NCBI RefSeq assembly: GCF_000014045.1
Contig: NC_008209.1
Location: 829,001 to 893,000 of the forward strand
DNA length: 64,000 nucleotides
Reading direction: 5' to 3'
From: Roseobacter denitrificans OCh 114
GTDB taxonomy: Bacteria > Pseudomonadota > Alphaproteobacteria > Rhodobacterales > Rhodobacteraceae
Shown: positions 53,817-61,717 of the stretch, in pieces
Numbering within the stretch: the first letter of the stretch is position 1
Layout: each line of letters opens with the position of its first letter
Translations under genes and position numbers: made by a program
Notes under the pieces: model-generated
Database searches by the model: none
Seen by the model: only the letters and a program-made list of their open reading frames with translations
Told to the model about the DNA's origin: nothing

Positions 53817-55043
53817 TCAGAGCCTTTCGAATTCGATCTGATCAACGCCAAGGGCGGCCACCGCACGTTCAATGGACCGGGTTTGCTCCACCAATGCGTC
53901 AACCGCGCCCATGATCAGGGCCTCGCCAGCGGCATTTCCGCGTTCCAGCATCATGTCATAGGCGAACCCAGCCTCGGCAGCGGTTTTCATTTCCGACATC
54001 TCAAGCATCGTCGTGTTGAGTTTCGCTGTCAGTTCCGCGTCCACACCTGCGTCTGCGGCGGCAACCAGTGACGACAGGGACGGGCCGGAAACGATGGTGC
54101 CATCAATGCGCGTGTAGCTGCCGAGATAAACGTTGCGAATGCCCATCGCATCGTAGAAATGGCTGTTGTGGGTGTTGTCCGCAAAGCAATCATGCTCTTC
54201 TTCGGGGTCGTTGAGCATCAGGCCCAGTTTCATCCGCTCTCCGGCCTGCTCGCCATAGGAAAGCGACCCCATTCCTGTCAGGATTGCGGAAATCCCTGCG
54301 TTTTCGTCTGCGATGAGTTGGGTGCGGGCTGCCCCGCCGTCCTGCCATTGCGCGACCATCCACTCCAGATCGGACACCAGCAGCTCGGTCGCTGCCGACA
54401 GATAGTCGCCGCGGCGGTCGCAGTTCCCGCCCGTGCAGGCCTCCCCGACCGCGTAATCGGTCCATGGACGATTGCCTGCACCGGGGCCATGGCCATTCAG
54501 GTCCTGACCCCACAAAAGAAATTCAATGGCGTGATAACCGGTCGCCACATTTGATTCGACCGCGTCGGCCTCATGCAACGCCCCTTCCAGCAGGGCCGGT
54601 GTGATCTGCGTCGCATCCAGTGTCTCGCCGGACAGCGTGAAGGACGGATTGGCAATCACGTTCAAGACTGCATATTCATTTGCATCCGTGGCACCGCCAT
54701 AGGACGCATCGACGTAATCAATCAGTCCTTCATCGAGCGGCCAGGCATTTACCTTGCCTTCCCAGTCATCGACGATGGCATTGCCGAAACGATAGACTTC
54801 GCTCTGCTGATAGGGGACACGCGCCCTGATCCATGCCTCTTTCGCGGCCTGCAAGGCTTCGGCAGACGGCGTGGCGATCAGCGTATCGACGGCGGATTGC
54901 AGGGCCTGCGCGGTTGTCAGGCTATCCTCGTATTTCGCGAGCGCGATGTCCGCGTAGTTGTCGAGGACTGCGGCTTTATCCGCAAGCGCAGGGGTGGCCG
55001 CCAATAGCGCGCTGCCCAGCGTTGTCGTTAGTATACGTTTCAT
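53817..55043 (-). CDS. Imelysin (M75 family) iron-regulated protein
   Basis: A 408-residue exported protein: signal MKRILTTTLGSALLAATPALA, two helical bundles, with the diagnostic GYHAIEFLLWGQD (GxHxxE, His intact). NEYAVLNVIANPSF and GACT-like GEACTGGNCDRRGDYL follow. Imelysin proteins of this kind (IrpA-like) are required for iron uptake in some cyanobacteria and may bind iron directly. Start ATG at 55043; the frame upstream is not part of the protein. It lies 28 bp after the 159-residue gene, behind hemP. Confidence 0.88.
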   Translation of the reverse strand: MKRILTTTLGSALLAATPALADKAAVLDNYADIALAKYEDSLTTAQALQSAVDTLIATPSAEALQAAKEAWIRARVPYQQSEVYRFGNAIVDDWEGKVNAWPLDEGLIDYVDASYGGATDANEYAVLNVIANPSFTLSGETLDATQITPALLEGALHEADAVESNVATGYHAIEFLLWGQDLNGHGPGAGNRPWTDYAVGEACTGGNCDRRGDYLSAATELLVSDLEWMVAQWQDGGAARTQLIADENAGISAILTGMGSLSYGEQAGERMKLGLMLNDPEEEHDCFADNTHNSHFYDAMGIRNVYLGSYTRIDGTIVSGPSLSSLVAAADAGVDAELTAKLNTTMLEMSEMKTAAEAGFAYDMMLERGNAAGEALIMGAVDALVEQTRSIERAVAALGVDQIEFERL

Positions 55044-55071
55044 TGTTGGCTTTATCCCTTGTTCAGTCAGA

Positions 55072-55551
55072 TTAATGCAGGCGGACAACGTTTTGCGCCG
55101 TCTGCGGTATGGGTTGTATGGATTGACGGCTCATCTTGCGGGCACAGGCGCCGACCTGTCCGGCAAGCAGCGCCACATGTTCGGCCCGCGCCGGCCCCAT
55201 CAAGAGGGTCGCCACAAGCGCTGCATCGTTCAGATGCCCCTCTGATGCCATCCGGACCAGGTTGACAAAGACCGCTTCATCCGCGCCAACGCAGGAACAC
55301 CCTACCTGATGGCGCACCAACGGGCGATGCGCCGAAGAGACAATGGTGTGCACCAGCGTCTCGAACGCATGGCATTCATGGGTTGCATGTTCACCGGGCA
55401 GGGCCTTGCGGTATTCATTCCAGACCTGCGATTGTCCGGATGATCCCTCGCACCAGAGTCGCAGGTTCAGAACCAGGTTGGCTTCCCAGGGATCCATGTT
55501 GCTCAGCACGGCAACGGCGGCTGCGCCGCGTTCACTGTGTTGCGGCATCAT
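55072..55551 (-). CDS. Protein of unknown function downstream of hemP
   Basis: A 159-residue cytoplasmic helical protein with no recognised domain. Several Cys/His residues (EHATHECHAFE, QVGCSCVGADE, GACARK) could bind metal. Its start ATG at 55551 overlaps the hemP stop (ATGA), so it is co-translated with hemP. It shares a pattern with the protein at 52372-52812. It probably has a role in iron or haem metabolism, judged only from neighbours. Confidence 0.68.
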   Translation of the reverse strand: MMPQHSERGAAAVAVLSNMDPWEANLVLNLRLWCEGSSGQSQVWNEYRKALPGEHATHECHAFETLVHTIVSSAHRPLVRHQVGCSCVGADEAVFVNLVRMASEGHLNDAALVATLLMGPARAEHVALLAGQVGACARKMSRQSIQPIPQTAQNVVRLH

Positions 55552-55721
55552 TTGGTCAAAATCAATTTGCCGGCGCGCGTGATGCGCATGTAATAGGTTT
55601 GACCATCCAGCACGACACAGGCCTGCACGCCGTTCTTGATCAGCTCGCGCGCATCATAGGTGTCCATTTGCGGTGTGATGGTGGTTGAGGACGGGTTCGG
55701 CACATCGGTCATGGCATTCAT
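55548..55721 (-). CDS. hemP: HemP, haemin uptake protein
   Basis: A 57-residue protein, too short for common gene-length cut-offs. The C-terminal half, YDARELIKNGVQACVVLDGQ then YYMRITRAGKLILTK, is the HemP fingerprint (conserved RxLxxG..xxxLxG..Y.LR.T..GKLILTK). HemP is needed for haemin use or its regulation in several proteobacteria. GGAG lies 8 nt before the ATG, which overlaps the stop of the 50-residue gene upstream (ATGA). The gene after it overlaps too, giving a tight four-gene iron operon with the imelysin. Confidence 0.9.
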   Translation of the reverse strand: MNAMTDVPNPSSTTITPQMDTYDARELIKNGVQACVVLDGQTYYMRITRAGKLILTK

Positions 55722-55870
55722 GACGCACGCTCCAGCCGATCAAAAACGAATTCGATGTTTTGATCGGTCGGGAAAATATCTGTCAGCACGGTGGCCAACA
55801 CTTCGTTCCAGCACGGTTTGTCTGAAGGCTGTTTCGTGTCCATTGGTCGATCCAAGCGGTTCTTGCCCAT
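55718..55870 (-). CDS. Small 50-residue protein coupled to hemP
   Basis: ATG at 55870 behind AGGAGAGA (6 nt), 50 codons, and a TGA that overlaps the hemP ATG. The peptide starts MGKNRLDRPMDTKQ and continues with CWNEVLATVLTDIFPTDQ and FVFDRLERAS; it is polar, with one Cys, no signal and no membrane span. Ribosome site, overlap and codon use argue it is a real gene. No homolog is known to me. As the first gene after an iron-box-like site it is likely iron-regulated. Confidence 0.72.
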   Translation of the reverse strand: MGKNRLDRPMDTKQPSDKPCWNEVLATVLTDIFPTDQNIEFVFDRLERAS

Positions 55871-55941
55871 GAGGTCTCTCCTGCGATGTGAGGATGTCCG
55901 GGCTGCCCGAAACGGGGTGGCTGAGACTCAATGACCTATTG

Positions 55942-55958
55942 TTGATAGAATTAGTCAG
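55942..55958. promoter_or_regulatory. Putative iron-responsive operator
   Basis: TTGATAGAATTAGTCAG is a near twin of CTGATAAAATTAGTCAG at 58822 (15 of 17 positions) and forms an imperfect palindrome (TTGA...TCAG). It lies in the divergent space between the hemP operon and the ferric-ion permease gene, where a shared iron switch would be expected. It resembles the iron-responsive motifs described for Rhodobacterales, though I cannot assign the regulator. Confidence 0.5.
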
Positions 55959-56056
55959 AATTGTCAATCCCGACAAAAACAATCAGGCCTATAATCTGGC
56001 AATCTTCCGCGATACACAGGCGTGAAACGAAACACTCTGCGGTCGGGCTTCGAAAA

Positions 56057-57685
56057 ATGGACAAGCATATTATCACTGGCATCGCCTTGTTTGTGGCGGC
56101 AATTTGCCTGTTGCCGATCATCGGGGTCATCGCGGCTGCGGCATTCAGCTCTTTCGACACGCTGGGGCAACTCGCGGACACGGTCCTTTGGCGGTACACA
56201 TGGACGACGCTCGTGCTGGTCGTTCTTGTGGCCGTCGGCAGCATTGTCATCGGGGCGACAACCGCATGGCTGGTTGTGACATCCGAATTCCGGGGCAGGC
56301 GATTCTTTGAGATCGCGCTGGTCGTGCCGCTCGCCTTTCCCGCCTATGTGCTGGCCTATGCCTATACCGATATCCTTGATCATCCGGGCATCGTGCAAAC
56401 CACGCTGCGCAACCTGATGGGGTGGGGGCCGCGAGACTATTGGTTCCCCGAGATCAGATCACTGGGCGGTGCCGCGCTGATGCTGACGCTCGTGCTTTAT
56501 CCTTACGTGTATCTGCTGACGCGCGCAGCGTTCCGGATGCAGGCGGCGACCCCCTTTTACGCAGCGCGCTCGCTGGGGTCCTCTCCGCTCAAGGCCTTTT
56601 TACGGGTGTCTCTGCCCATGGCGCGCCCCGCCATCGCGGCGGGCACGCTTCTGGTGGTGATGGAGACGATTGCGGATTTTGGCACCGTGGCGCATTTCAG
56701 CGTCCAGACATTTGCGACCGGTATCTACACCAGTTGGTTCGGGCTGGGTGATCGGGGGGCTGCTGCGCAACTGGCGCTTGGCCTTTTGGCCTTCGCGCTG
56801 CTTGTTGCGATTCTGGAGTATATGAACCGGGGGTCTGCGGCCTTTGCATCCAAGGGGCGACAGGAACCATTTGTGCGCTTCACCCTGACGGGGCATCGCG
56901 CTTTTGCGGCACAATGCGCCTGTGCGGTGCCGGTATTGCTGGGGGTCATCGTACCTGTCATCACCCTGATCCTGATGGGTTTGCGCTCTGAGCAGGATAT
57001 TTTCAGCCCCCGGTACATGCGCTTTATCCAAAGCACGCTGACGCTGGCCAGTATCGCCGCCGTCGTGACGGTTTTCGCAGCGATCCTGCTGGGCACGTTC
57101 AACCGGGTGTCGCCGGGGCGCAGCGCGCTGGCCTCGCTGTTTATTGGTCGGCTTGGATATGCCGTGCCGGGCGGAGTCATCGCCATTGGCCTTCTGGTGC
57201 CTTTCGCGAACTTCGACAATTGGCTCGATGCGCAGATGGAGGCGTCCTTTGGCATCTCGACCGGCCTTTTGATCTCGGGCTCGATCTGGCTGATGATCGC
57301 GGCCTATATGATCCGTTTTCTCGCGGCAGCCATCGGGGCTTATGACAGCGGCCTTGCAACTGTCACGCCGAATGTGGATGCGGCCTCGCGGGTTTTGGGG
57401 CGTACCGCCTGGGGCACCGTGCGCGACATCCACCTGTCAGTTCTGCGCCCAAGTATCCTGACCGCGATGTTGATTGTCTTCGTTGATACGGTAAAGGAAC
57501 TGCCTGCCACGTTGATCTTGCGCCCATTCAATTATGACACCCTTGCGGTACATGCCTTTCGATTGGCCTCGGATGAGCGTCTGGAAGGTGCAGCGGTGCC
57601 CAGCCTGATGATCGCAGGCATAGGTCTGATCCCGGTCATCATCCTATGTGCGCAGATCAGTGAGTGGCGGCAGGCGCGGGCCTGA
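56057..57685 (+). CDS. fbpB: Ferric iron ABC transporter permease, fused dimer (FbpB-like)
   Basis: A 542-residue membrane protein with about twelve spans and two BPD_transp_1 halves: coupling loops AARSLGSSPLKAFLRVSLPMARPAI (about residue 180, split) and ASRVLGRTAWGTVRDIHLSVLRPSI (about 445). A duplicated permease in one chain is the FbpB/SfuB/FutB pattern. ATG at 56057 chosen; upstream open frame lacks a ribosome site. It converges with the binding-protein gene at 57740-58753 instead of forming one operon. No ATPase gene is present beside them. Confidence 0.87.
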   Translation: MDKHIITGIALFVAAICLLPIIGVIAAAAFSSFDTLGQLADTVLWRYTWTTLVLVVLVAVGSIVIGATTAWLVVTSEFRGRRFFEIALVVPLAFPAYVLAYAYTDILDHPGIVQTTLRNLMGWGPRDYWFPEIRSLGGAALMLTLVLYPYVYLLTRAAFRMQAATPFYAARSLGSSPLKAFLRVSLPMARPAIAAGTLLVVMETIADFGTVAHFSVQTFATGIYTSWFGLGDRGAAAQLALGLLAFALLVAILEYMNRGSAAFASKGRQEPFVRFTLTGHRAFAAQCACAVPVLLGVIVPVITLILMGLRSEQDIFSPRYMRFIQSTLTLASIAAVVTVFAAILLGTFNRVSPGRSALASLFIGRLGYAVPGGVIAIGLLVPFANFDNWLDAQMEASFGISTGLLISGSIWLMIAAYMIRFLAAAIGAYDSGLATVTPNVDAASRVLGRTAWGTVRDIHLSVLRPSILTAMLIVFVDTVKELPATLILRPFNYDTLAVHAFRLASDERLEGAAVPSLMIAGIGLIPVIILCAQISEWRQARA

Positions 57686-57693
57686 AACGCGAA

Positions 57694-57719
57694 AAGGCGC
57701 GCCACGAGGGGCGCGCCTT
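57694..57719. terminator. Bidirectional hairpin between fbpB and fbpA
   Basis: AAGGCGCGCC and GGCGCGCCTT (57694-57703 / 57710-57719) form a perfect 10-bp stem with a 6-nt loop in the 54-bp gap between convergent genes. It starts with AA and ends with TT on either strand, suited to ending both transcripts. Confidence 0.65.
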
Positions 57720-57739
57720 GATGCTCGATGGGGCTGGCT

Positions 57740-58753
57740 TTATTCCCAGCCGGCTTCTGCCAGGATCCGCTGTGCGGCGTCGATGTTTTCCGCAATATCC
57801 GACAGGGCAATCGCATCGGGACGGAAGATGCCCAAAGCTGCGACCGATGGCGCAAGGCTGACGCCGGGAACGGCGGGATACTCATCGTTGCCAGCTGAGA
57901 AATACTGCTGCGCCTGCTCGGATGCGAGGTATTCAAGGAACTTGACGGCATTGTCCTTGTTGGGTGCATTCACAGCAACACCGCCACCGGAAATGTTCAT
58001 GTGTGCGCCGATATCGTTCTGGTTCGGGAAGACCCAGCCGATCATATCCGTGCTGTCCGACAGACCGGAAACGTCTTTGCGCAGCGCGCGCGAGAAGTAA
58101 TAGGTGTTGGACATCGCAATGTCGCATTCGCCTGATACGATACCGCGCAGCTGGTCAGTGTCACCCCCCTGCGGAGCGCGCGCGAAGTTGCCCACAACCG
58201 CCTTGGCCCATTCGCCTGTGGCCTCTTCACCAAGGTGTGCCACGAGGGCGGCGACGATGTTCTGTGTGTATACGTTTGACGAAGAACGGATGCAGATCTG
58301 ACCCTCGTATTCGGGCTTTGCCAGATCCTGGTAGGTTGCAGGCGGGTTCGTGACGTCGTTCTTGTCGTAAAACAGGATGCGCGCGCGCTGCGAGAAGGCA
58401 AACCACTGATTGTCATCATCCTGCAAATAGGCGGGCACTTTTGCTTCGAGAACCTCGCTGTCCACAGACTGCAGCAGGCCCATGTCTTTCGCGCGTGTGA
58501 TGCGCACGGTGTCTACGGTGAGAAACACATCGACCGGCGAATTCGACCCCTCGGCCTCCATTCTGGCGATAAGCTCGTCCGCTTTGCCCTCAATGCGGTT
58601 GACGGTGATGCCCGTTGCCTCGGTGAACTCCGAATAGAGGCGTTCGTCGGTATCATAGTGCCGCGACGAATACAGATTGAGCTCGCCCTCAGCGATCGCG
58701 CTCGTTGCAGTCATGGCGATTGCCAAGGCAAAGAGTGAAGTCTTGGTGGTCAT
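57740..58753 (-). CDS. fbpA: Ferric iron ABC transporter substrate-binding protein (FbpA/FutA-like)
   Basis: A 337-residue periplasmic receptor: signal peptide (LFALAIAMTATSAIA), ELNLYSSRHYDTDERLYSEF at the mature N-terminus, KADELIARMEAEGSNSPVDVFLT and the iron-binding tyrosine pair in SNTYYFSRA (about residue 217). An early Tyr-His (SRHYDTD) may contribute too. It delivers ferric ion to the FbpB-like permease encoded opposite. A good palindromic operator candidate lies about 70-85 bp before its start. Confidence 0.9.
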   Translation of the reverse strand: MTTKTSLFALAIAMTATSAIAEGELNLYSSRHYDTDERLYSEFTEATGITVNRIEGKADELIARMEAEGSNSPVDVFLTVDTVRITRAKDMGLLQSVDSEVLEAKVPAYLQDDDNQWFAFSQRARILFYDKNDVTNPPATYQDLAKPEYEGQICIRSSSNVYTQNIVAALVAHLGEEATGEWAKAVVGNFARAPQGGDTDQLRGIVSGECDIAMSNTYYFSRALRKDVSGLSDSTDMIGWVFPNQNDIGAHMNISGGGVAVNAPNKDNAVKFLEYLASEQAQQYFSAGNDEYPAVPGVSLAPSVAALGIFRPDAIALSDIAENIDAAQRILAEAGWE

Positions 58754-58821
58754 TGGAAACTCCCAGTTTAATCCCTACTGTTTTACTCAATTACAGCACC
58801 CCGACAGAAAGGCAACCCATT

Positions 58822-58838
58822 CTGATAAAATTAGTCAG
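58822..58838. promoter_or_regulatory. Putative iron-responsive operator upstream of fbpA
   Basis: CTGATAAAATTAGTCAG (imperfect palindrome, CTGA...TCAG) resembles the site at 55942. Its presence before the ferric-binding-protein gene supports an iron-responsive role. Confidence 0.5.
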
Positions 58839-58900
58839 GAATGATTCCGGAAAATAATCTGTCATGTCTGAACGTCCTCATGAGGGAAGGGAGGGCTAGT

Positions 58901-58931
58901 GTCGCATCAGCTATTGAGACGGTGATGCGAC
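58901..58931. other. Hairpin downstream of the permease gene
   Basis: GTCGCATCA (58901-58909) and TGATGCGAC (58923-58931) form a 9-bp stem with a 13-nt loop just past the 3' end of the minus-strand permease. With no T-run on either strand it is a weak terminator candidate. Confidence 0.45.
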
Positions 58932-58948
58932 CGCCTGACAGTTCCGGT

Positions 58949-60109
58949 TCAACCCGCCGTGTTGAGCGCCCAGCCGATCAGCAGCACCTGCGGTACGGTG
59001 AGCAGAGGCAACAGCAGCGCCGCCCTGAGGCGCCCGGTGACTTCGCGCAGGATCAGGACCTCGGTGTAATCGGTCGCGACACCCGCCATCAGAAAGGTGA
59101 ACGCGTTGCCCGGTGCGGCGGCGCGGGTCATCAGGTCTGCGGCGATGGGAACGGACCCTTCGGAGCAGACCTCAATGATCGTGGCGGCGAGCAGGGTGGT
59201 AAAGAGGCCCAGCAGGGTCGCGCCGAACCATGTCTGGAACGTCTCGGTCGGGACAGTTGCCTGTATCAATGCGGCCAGCACGATCCCAAAGAACAACCAC
59301 CGCAGCACCATCTTGCTGGCGCTGACGGACCGCTGCGCCACATCGCGCACAAAAGCCATGTCATAGCGGGTCGCCTTCAGGCCCGCTTTTGCCTCGCGCC
59401 AGACATGGAAATCAGCCGGTAGGTCGATGCGGTTGGGGTTGGGTCTGACGCGGCCTGCGCGCTCCAGCGCTTCGACGGCCAGTCCCGTCAGCAAAGCGAT
59501 GACCAGCGAGGCCCCGAGGAACAGGAACATCCAACCCCAGCCCATCAGCGCGCCGATGATGATCGTCAGCGACAGGGAATTCCACGGGCTTGCGATCAGA
59601 AAGGCAAAGACCTGTCCGAGGCTGGCACCGCGCTCATAAAGCTTGGCCCCCACCATCAGCACATCGTGGTTGCACAGATCAAGCAGCACCCCGCCCAGCA
59701 CCGCGCGCACAAGACTTTTGGCGCCCTGATCGCGCCCGATGATCCCGATCACGAACTGGCGCGGCACCCGGTCAATCAACCCGACAGCGACCATCCCCAC
59801 AAGGATGCCCCACCACATCAGGTTCATCATGTCCTGCACGCCATGGGTGAAAACGCCCAGGCCAAAGGGCGCTTCATGGGACAGGAAAAACCCCGCCACA
59901 TAGGCCGCAAGGATCAGCCCGCCCGACCCCCAGAGCATCCAGTCGATGCGCCGCCACAGCGGGGCGTGCGCTGCGGCAACCGCACCGCCGCAGCACTTGG
60001 TCGTGGCCGCAGACCCGCAGCCGGTTGCGTCACCGCTTGCAGTGTCGACGGGCAGGATGAACCCGGTGGGGTCGCCGCTGGATCGGGTATGTGGTGCCGG
60101 ATCGGACAT
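58949..60109 (-). CDS. Permease (DUF318/YraQ-ArsP family) with Cys-rich N-terminus
   Basis: A 386-residue polytopic membrane protein with two repeats of about four to five spans; the pair LLDLCNHDVLMVGAKLYERGASLGQV and ATIIEVCSEGSVPIAADLMTRAAAPGNA marks the DUF318 family, whose member ArsP exports organoarsenicals. The first ~55 residues are cytoplasmic and carry C31, C39 and C40 (TGCGS, TKCCGG), a probable soft-metal site. GGAGG lies 4-5 nt before the ATG. The divergent MerR gene and its promoter imply induction by a metal or metalloid. Substrate unknown. Confidence 0.82.
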   Translation of the reverse strand: MSDPAPHTRSSGDPTGFILPVDTASGDATGCGSAATTKCCGGAVAAAHAPLWRRIDWMLWGSGGLILAAYVAGFFLSHEAPFGLGVFTHGVQDMMNLMWWGILVGMVAVGLIDRVPRQFVIGIIGRDQGAKSLVRAVLGGVLLDLCNHDVLMVGAKLYERGASLGQVFAFLIASPWNSLSLTIIIGALMGWGWMFLFLGASLVIALLTGLAVEALERAGRVRPNPNRIDLPADFHVWREAKAGLKATRYDMAFVRDVAQRSVSASKMVLRWLFFGIVLAALIQATVPTETFQTWFGATLLGLFTTLLAATIIEVCSEGSVPIAADLMTRAAAPGNAFTFLMAGVATDYTEVLILREVTGRLRAALLLPLLTVPQVLLIGWALNTAG

Positions 60110-60131
60110 GGGGCCTCCGTTTCTTGACCCT

Positions 60132-60162
60132 GATATACGACCTCTAGTAACTATAGCTTCAA
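60132..60162 (-). promoter_or_regulatory. MerR-type promoter with 19-bp spacer
   Basis: Read on the minus strand: -35 TTGAAG (60162-60157), a 19-bp spacer with the dyad CTATAG-TTA-CTAGAG (60156-60138), and -10 TATATC (60137-60132). The overlong spacer containing a dyad is the hallmark of MerR-regulated promoters. It drives the permease gene starting at 60109. Confidence 0.8.
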
Positions 60163-60214
60163 GAGGTATTTTCCCGGAACCGCAAATTTGTTTTCTGCTC
60201 AGGAGAAAGCATCC

Positions 60215-60652
60215 ATGTACCCCATCGGCACCCTGTCCAAACGCACCGGTACAAAGGTGCAGACGATCCGCTATTACGAACAGATCGGCCTGATGCAGGC
60301 ACCGGAGCGCTCAAGTGGTGGGCGACGGCGCTATAACGATGCGGCGCTTGATCGCCTGTCTTTCATCCGTCACGCGCGCCAGCTTGGCTTTACCCTTGAT
60401 GCGATCCGCGAGTTGCTCGATCTGTCGGATAACCCGGCGCGCCCCTGTGCGCAGGTCGATGAAATCGCGCATCGCCAGCTGCAAGAGGTGGAGCAGCGGA
60501 TCGCGCGGCTTGAGGCCCTGCGCGTTGAACTGGAACGCATGTTGGATCAGTGTCGCAGGAATACTGTGGCGGAGTGCCGTGTGCTACAGGTGTTGGGGGA
60601 TCATTCTGCCTGTCTGTCCGATCACGGTGCGCCCCTGAGCCGCGAGGCGTGA
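60215..60652 (+). CDS. MerR-family metal-responsive regulator
   Basis: A 145-residue regulator: N-terminal winged HTH (MYPIGTLSKRTGTKVQTIRYYEQIGLM), a long dimerisation helix (about 85-115) and Cys at 78 (RPCAQVDEI), 113, 121 and 133. The C78 and the C-terminal Cys pair resemble the metal-binding layout of ZntR/PbrR-type proteins. ATG at 60215 follows AGGAGA at 8 nt. It is divergent from the permease gene and should twist its 19-bp-spacer promoter on metal binding. The metal is unknown; Zn, Cd, Pb or Hg are options. Confidence 0.88.
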   Translation: MYPIGTLSKRTGTKVQTIRYYEQIGLMQAPERSSGGRRRYNDAALDRLSFIRHARQLGFTLDAIRELLDLSDNPARPCAQVDEIAHRQLQEVEQRIARLEALRVELERMLDQCRRNTVAECRVLQVLGDHSACLSDHGAPLSREA

Positions 60653-60781
60653 CTTGTGGGGCTTGCCCCCTGTCATCTGCCTGACCGAAGAAACACCCAA
60701 GACGCTGCACCGCTTGGGACAAGAGGTATTTGCGCAGTTGGCAACTCAGGGCGGCACACGGGATCGAATATGGACCGGGGG

Positions 60782-61717
60782 TCAGGTCGCAGCGTCTTCG
60801 CGCCCCACGCCCAAGCGGGCGCGGTGCGGGCCATAAAGACAGGCCAGCCCAAGGATCACACCGGAGACGGTGGCGATCATGCCCGCGGCACTGACCGCGT
60901 TCTGGCTGCCGAACCAAAGCGGGCCATAGCCTGCAAAGACATAGCCCAGCACCGCCGAGAGGACGGCAAAGAGTACGGACCACCAGACCTGACGCTCCAG
61001 CCGGTTGGTCATCAGGCGCGCGGCGGCGGGTGGGCAGATGAACATCGCGATCACGATAATTGAGCCGACCGCATCAAAGGCCGCAACCGCCGCGATGGCC
61101 GCCGTGATCACAAGGCCCAGACCGAGCGCGGTTGCAGGAATGCCAAGCGCTTCTGCGAAACCCTCGTCGAATGTTGCGATCTTCAGCCAGCGCCAGAACA
61201 CCAGCATCAGCACGATCACAAAGGCGCAAGCCACGGCCATGCGGGGCAGTTCCGGGGGCAGGCTGGCAAGGGCGACGGGGTCCAGCAGGCTTTCCCAGCC
61301 CGTGGCGCGGAACCAGATCAGCGATTCCAGATTGCCCATCAACGCGTGTTCGACGTCCAGATGCACGCTCGAGGTGTCGGATTGCTCCAGCAGCAGCACA
61401 CCGCCTGCAAAAAGCGTTGTGAAAACGACCCCCATGGCGGCTCCCGGTTCGATATTGCCCAGCCGCTTGACCGCCTCGATCAGGATCACCGAAACGACGG
61501 CTGCGCCCGCCGCGCCCAGTAACATGGGCACCGCGCCAAGCGTGCCGGTGATGAGAAATGCAACAACGATACCCGGCAGCACAACATGGCTGATCGCATC
61601 ACCAATCAGGGCCTGTCGGCGCAGGATCAGGAAGTTCCCCGGCAGCGCACAGGCGATGGCGGCAAGCGTACCGATCAGGATCGGGGTAAGGGAAAACTGG
61701 ACAAATTCGGCGCCCAT
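60782..61717 (-). CDS. Metal (Mn/Zn/Fe) ABC transporter permease 2 (TroD/MntD type)
   Basis: A 311-residue membrane protein of the ABC-3 family with eight or nine spans: LPGNFLILRRQALIGDAISHVVLPGIV and the conserved DAVGSIIVIAMFICPPAAARL. It forms the pore with permease 1, whose stop overlaps its ATG (TGATG at 61717). The metal specificity cannot be decided from the permease; the fused DtxR-like domain of its partner points to manganese or iron rather than zinc. Confidence 0.87.
   Translation of the reverse strand: MGAEFVQFSLTPILIGTLAAIACALPGNFLILRRQALIGDAISHVVLPGIVVAFLITGTLGAVPMLLGAAGAAVVSVILIEAVKRLGNIEPGAAMGVVFTTLFAGGVLLLEQSDTSSVHLDVEHALMGNLESLIWFRATGWESLLDPVALASLPPELPRMAVACAFVIVLMLVFWRWLKIATFDEGFAEALGIPATALGLGLVITAAIAAVAAFDAVGSIIVIAMFICPPAAARLMTNRLERQVWWSVLFAVLSAVLGYVFAGYGPLWFGSQNAVSAAGMIATVSGVILGLACLYGPHRARLGVGREDAAT

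Noticed and set aside
55740..55982. 80-codon minus-strand frame over the hemP leader
   Set aside because: It overlaps the better-supported 50-codon gene in another frame and runs across the operator; no ribosome site.
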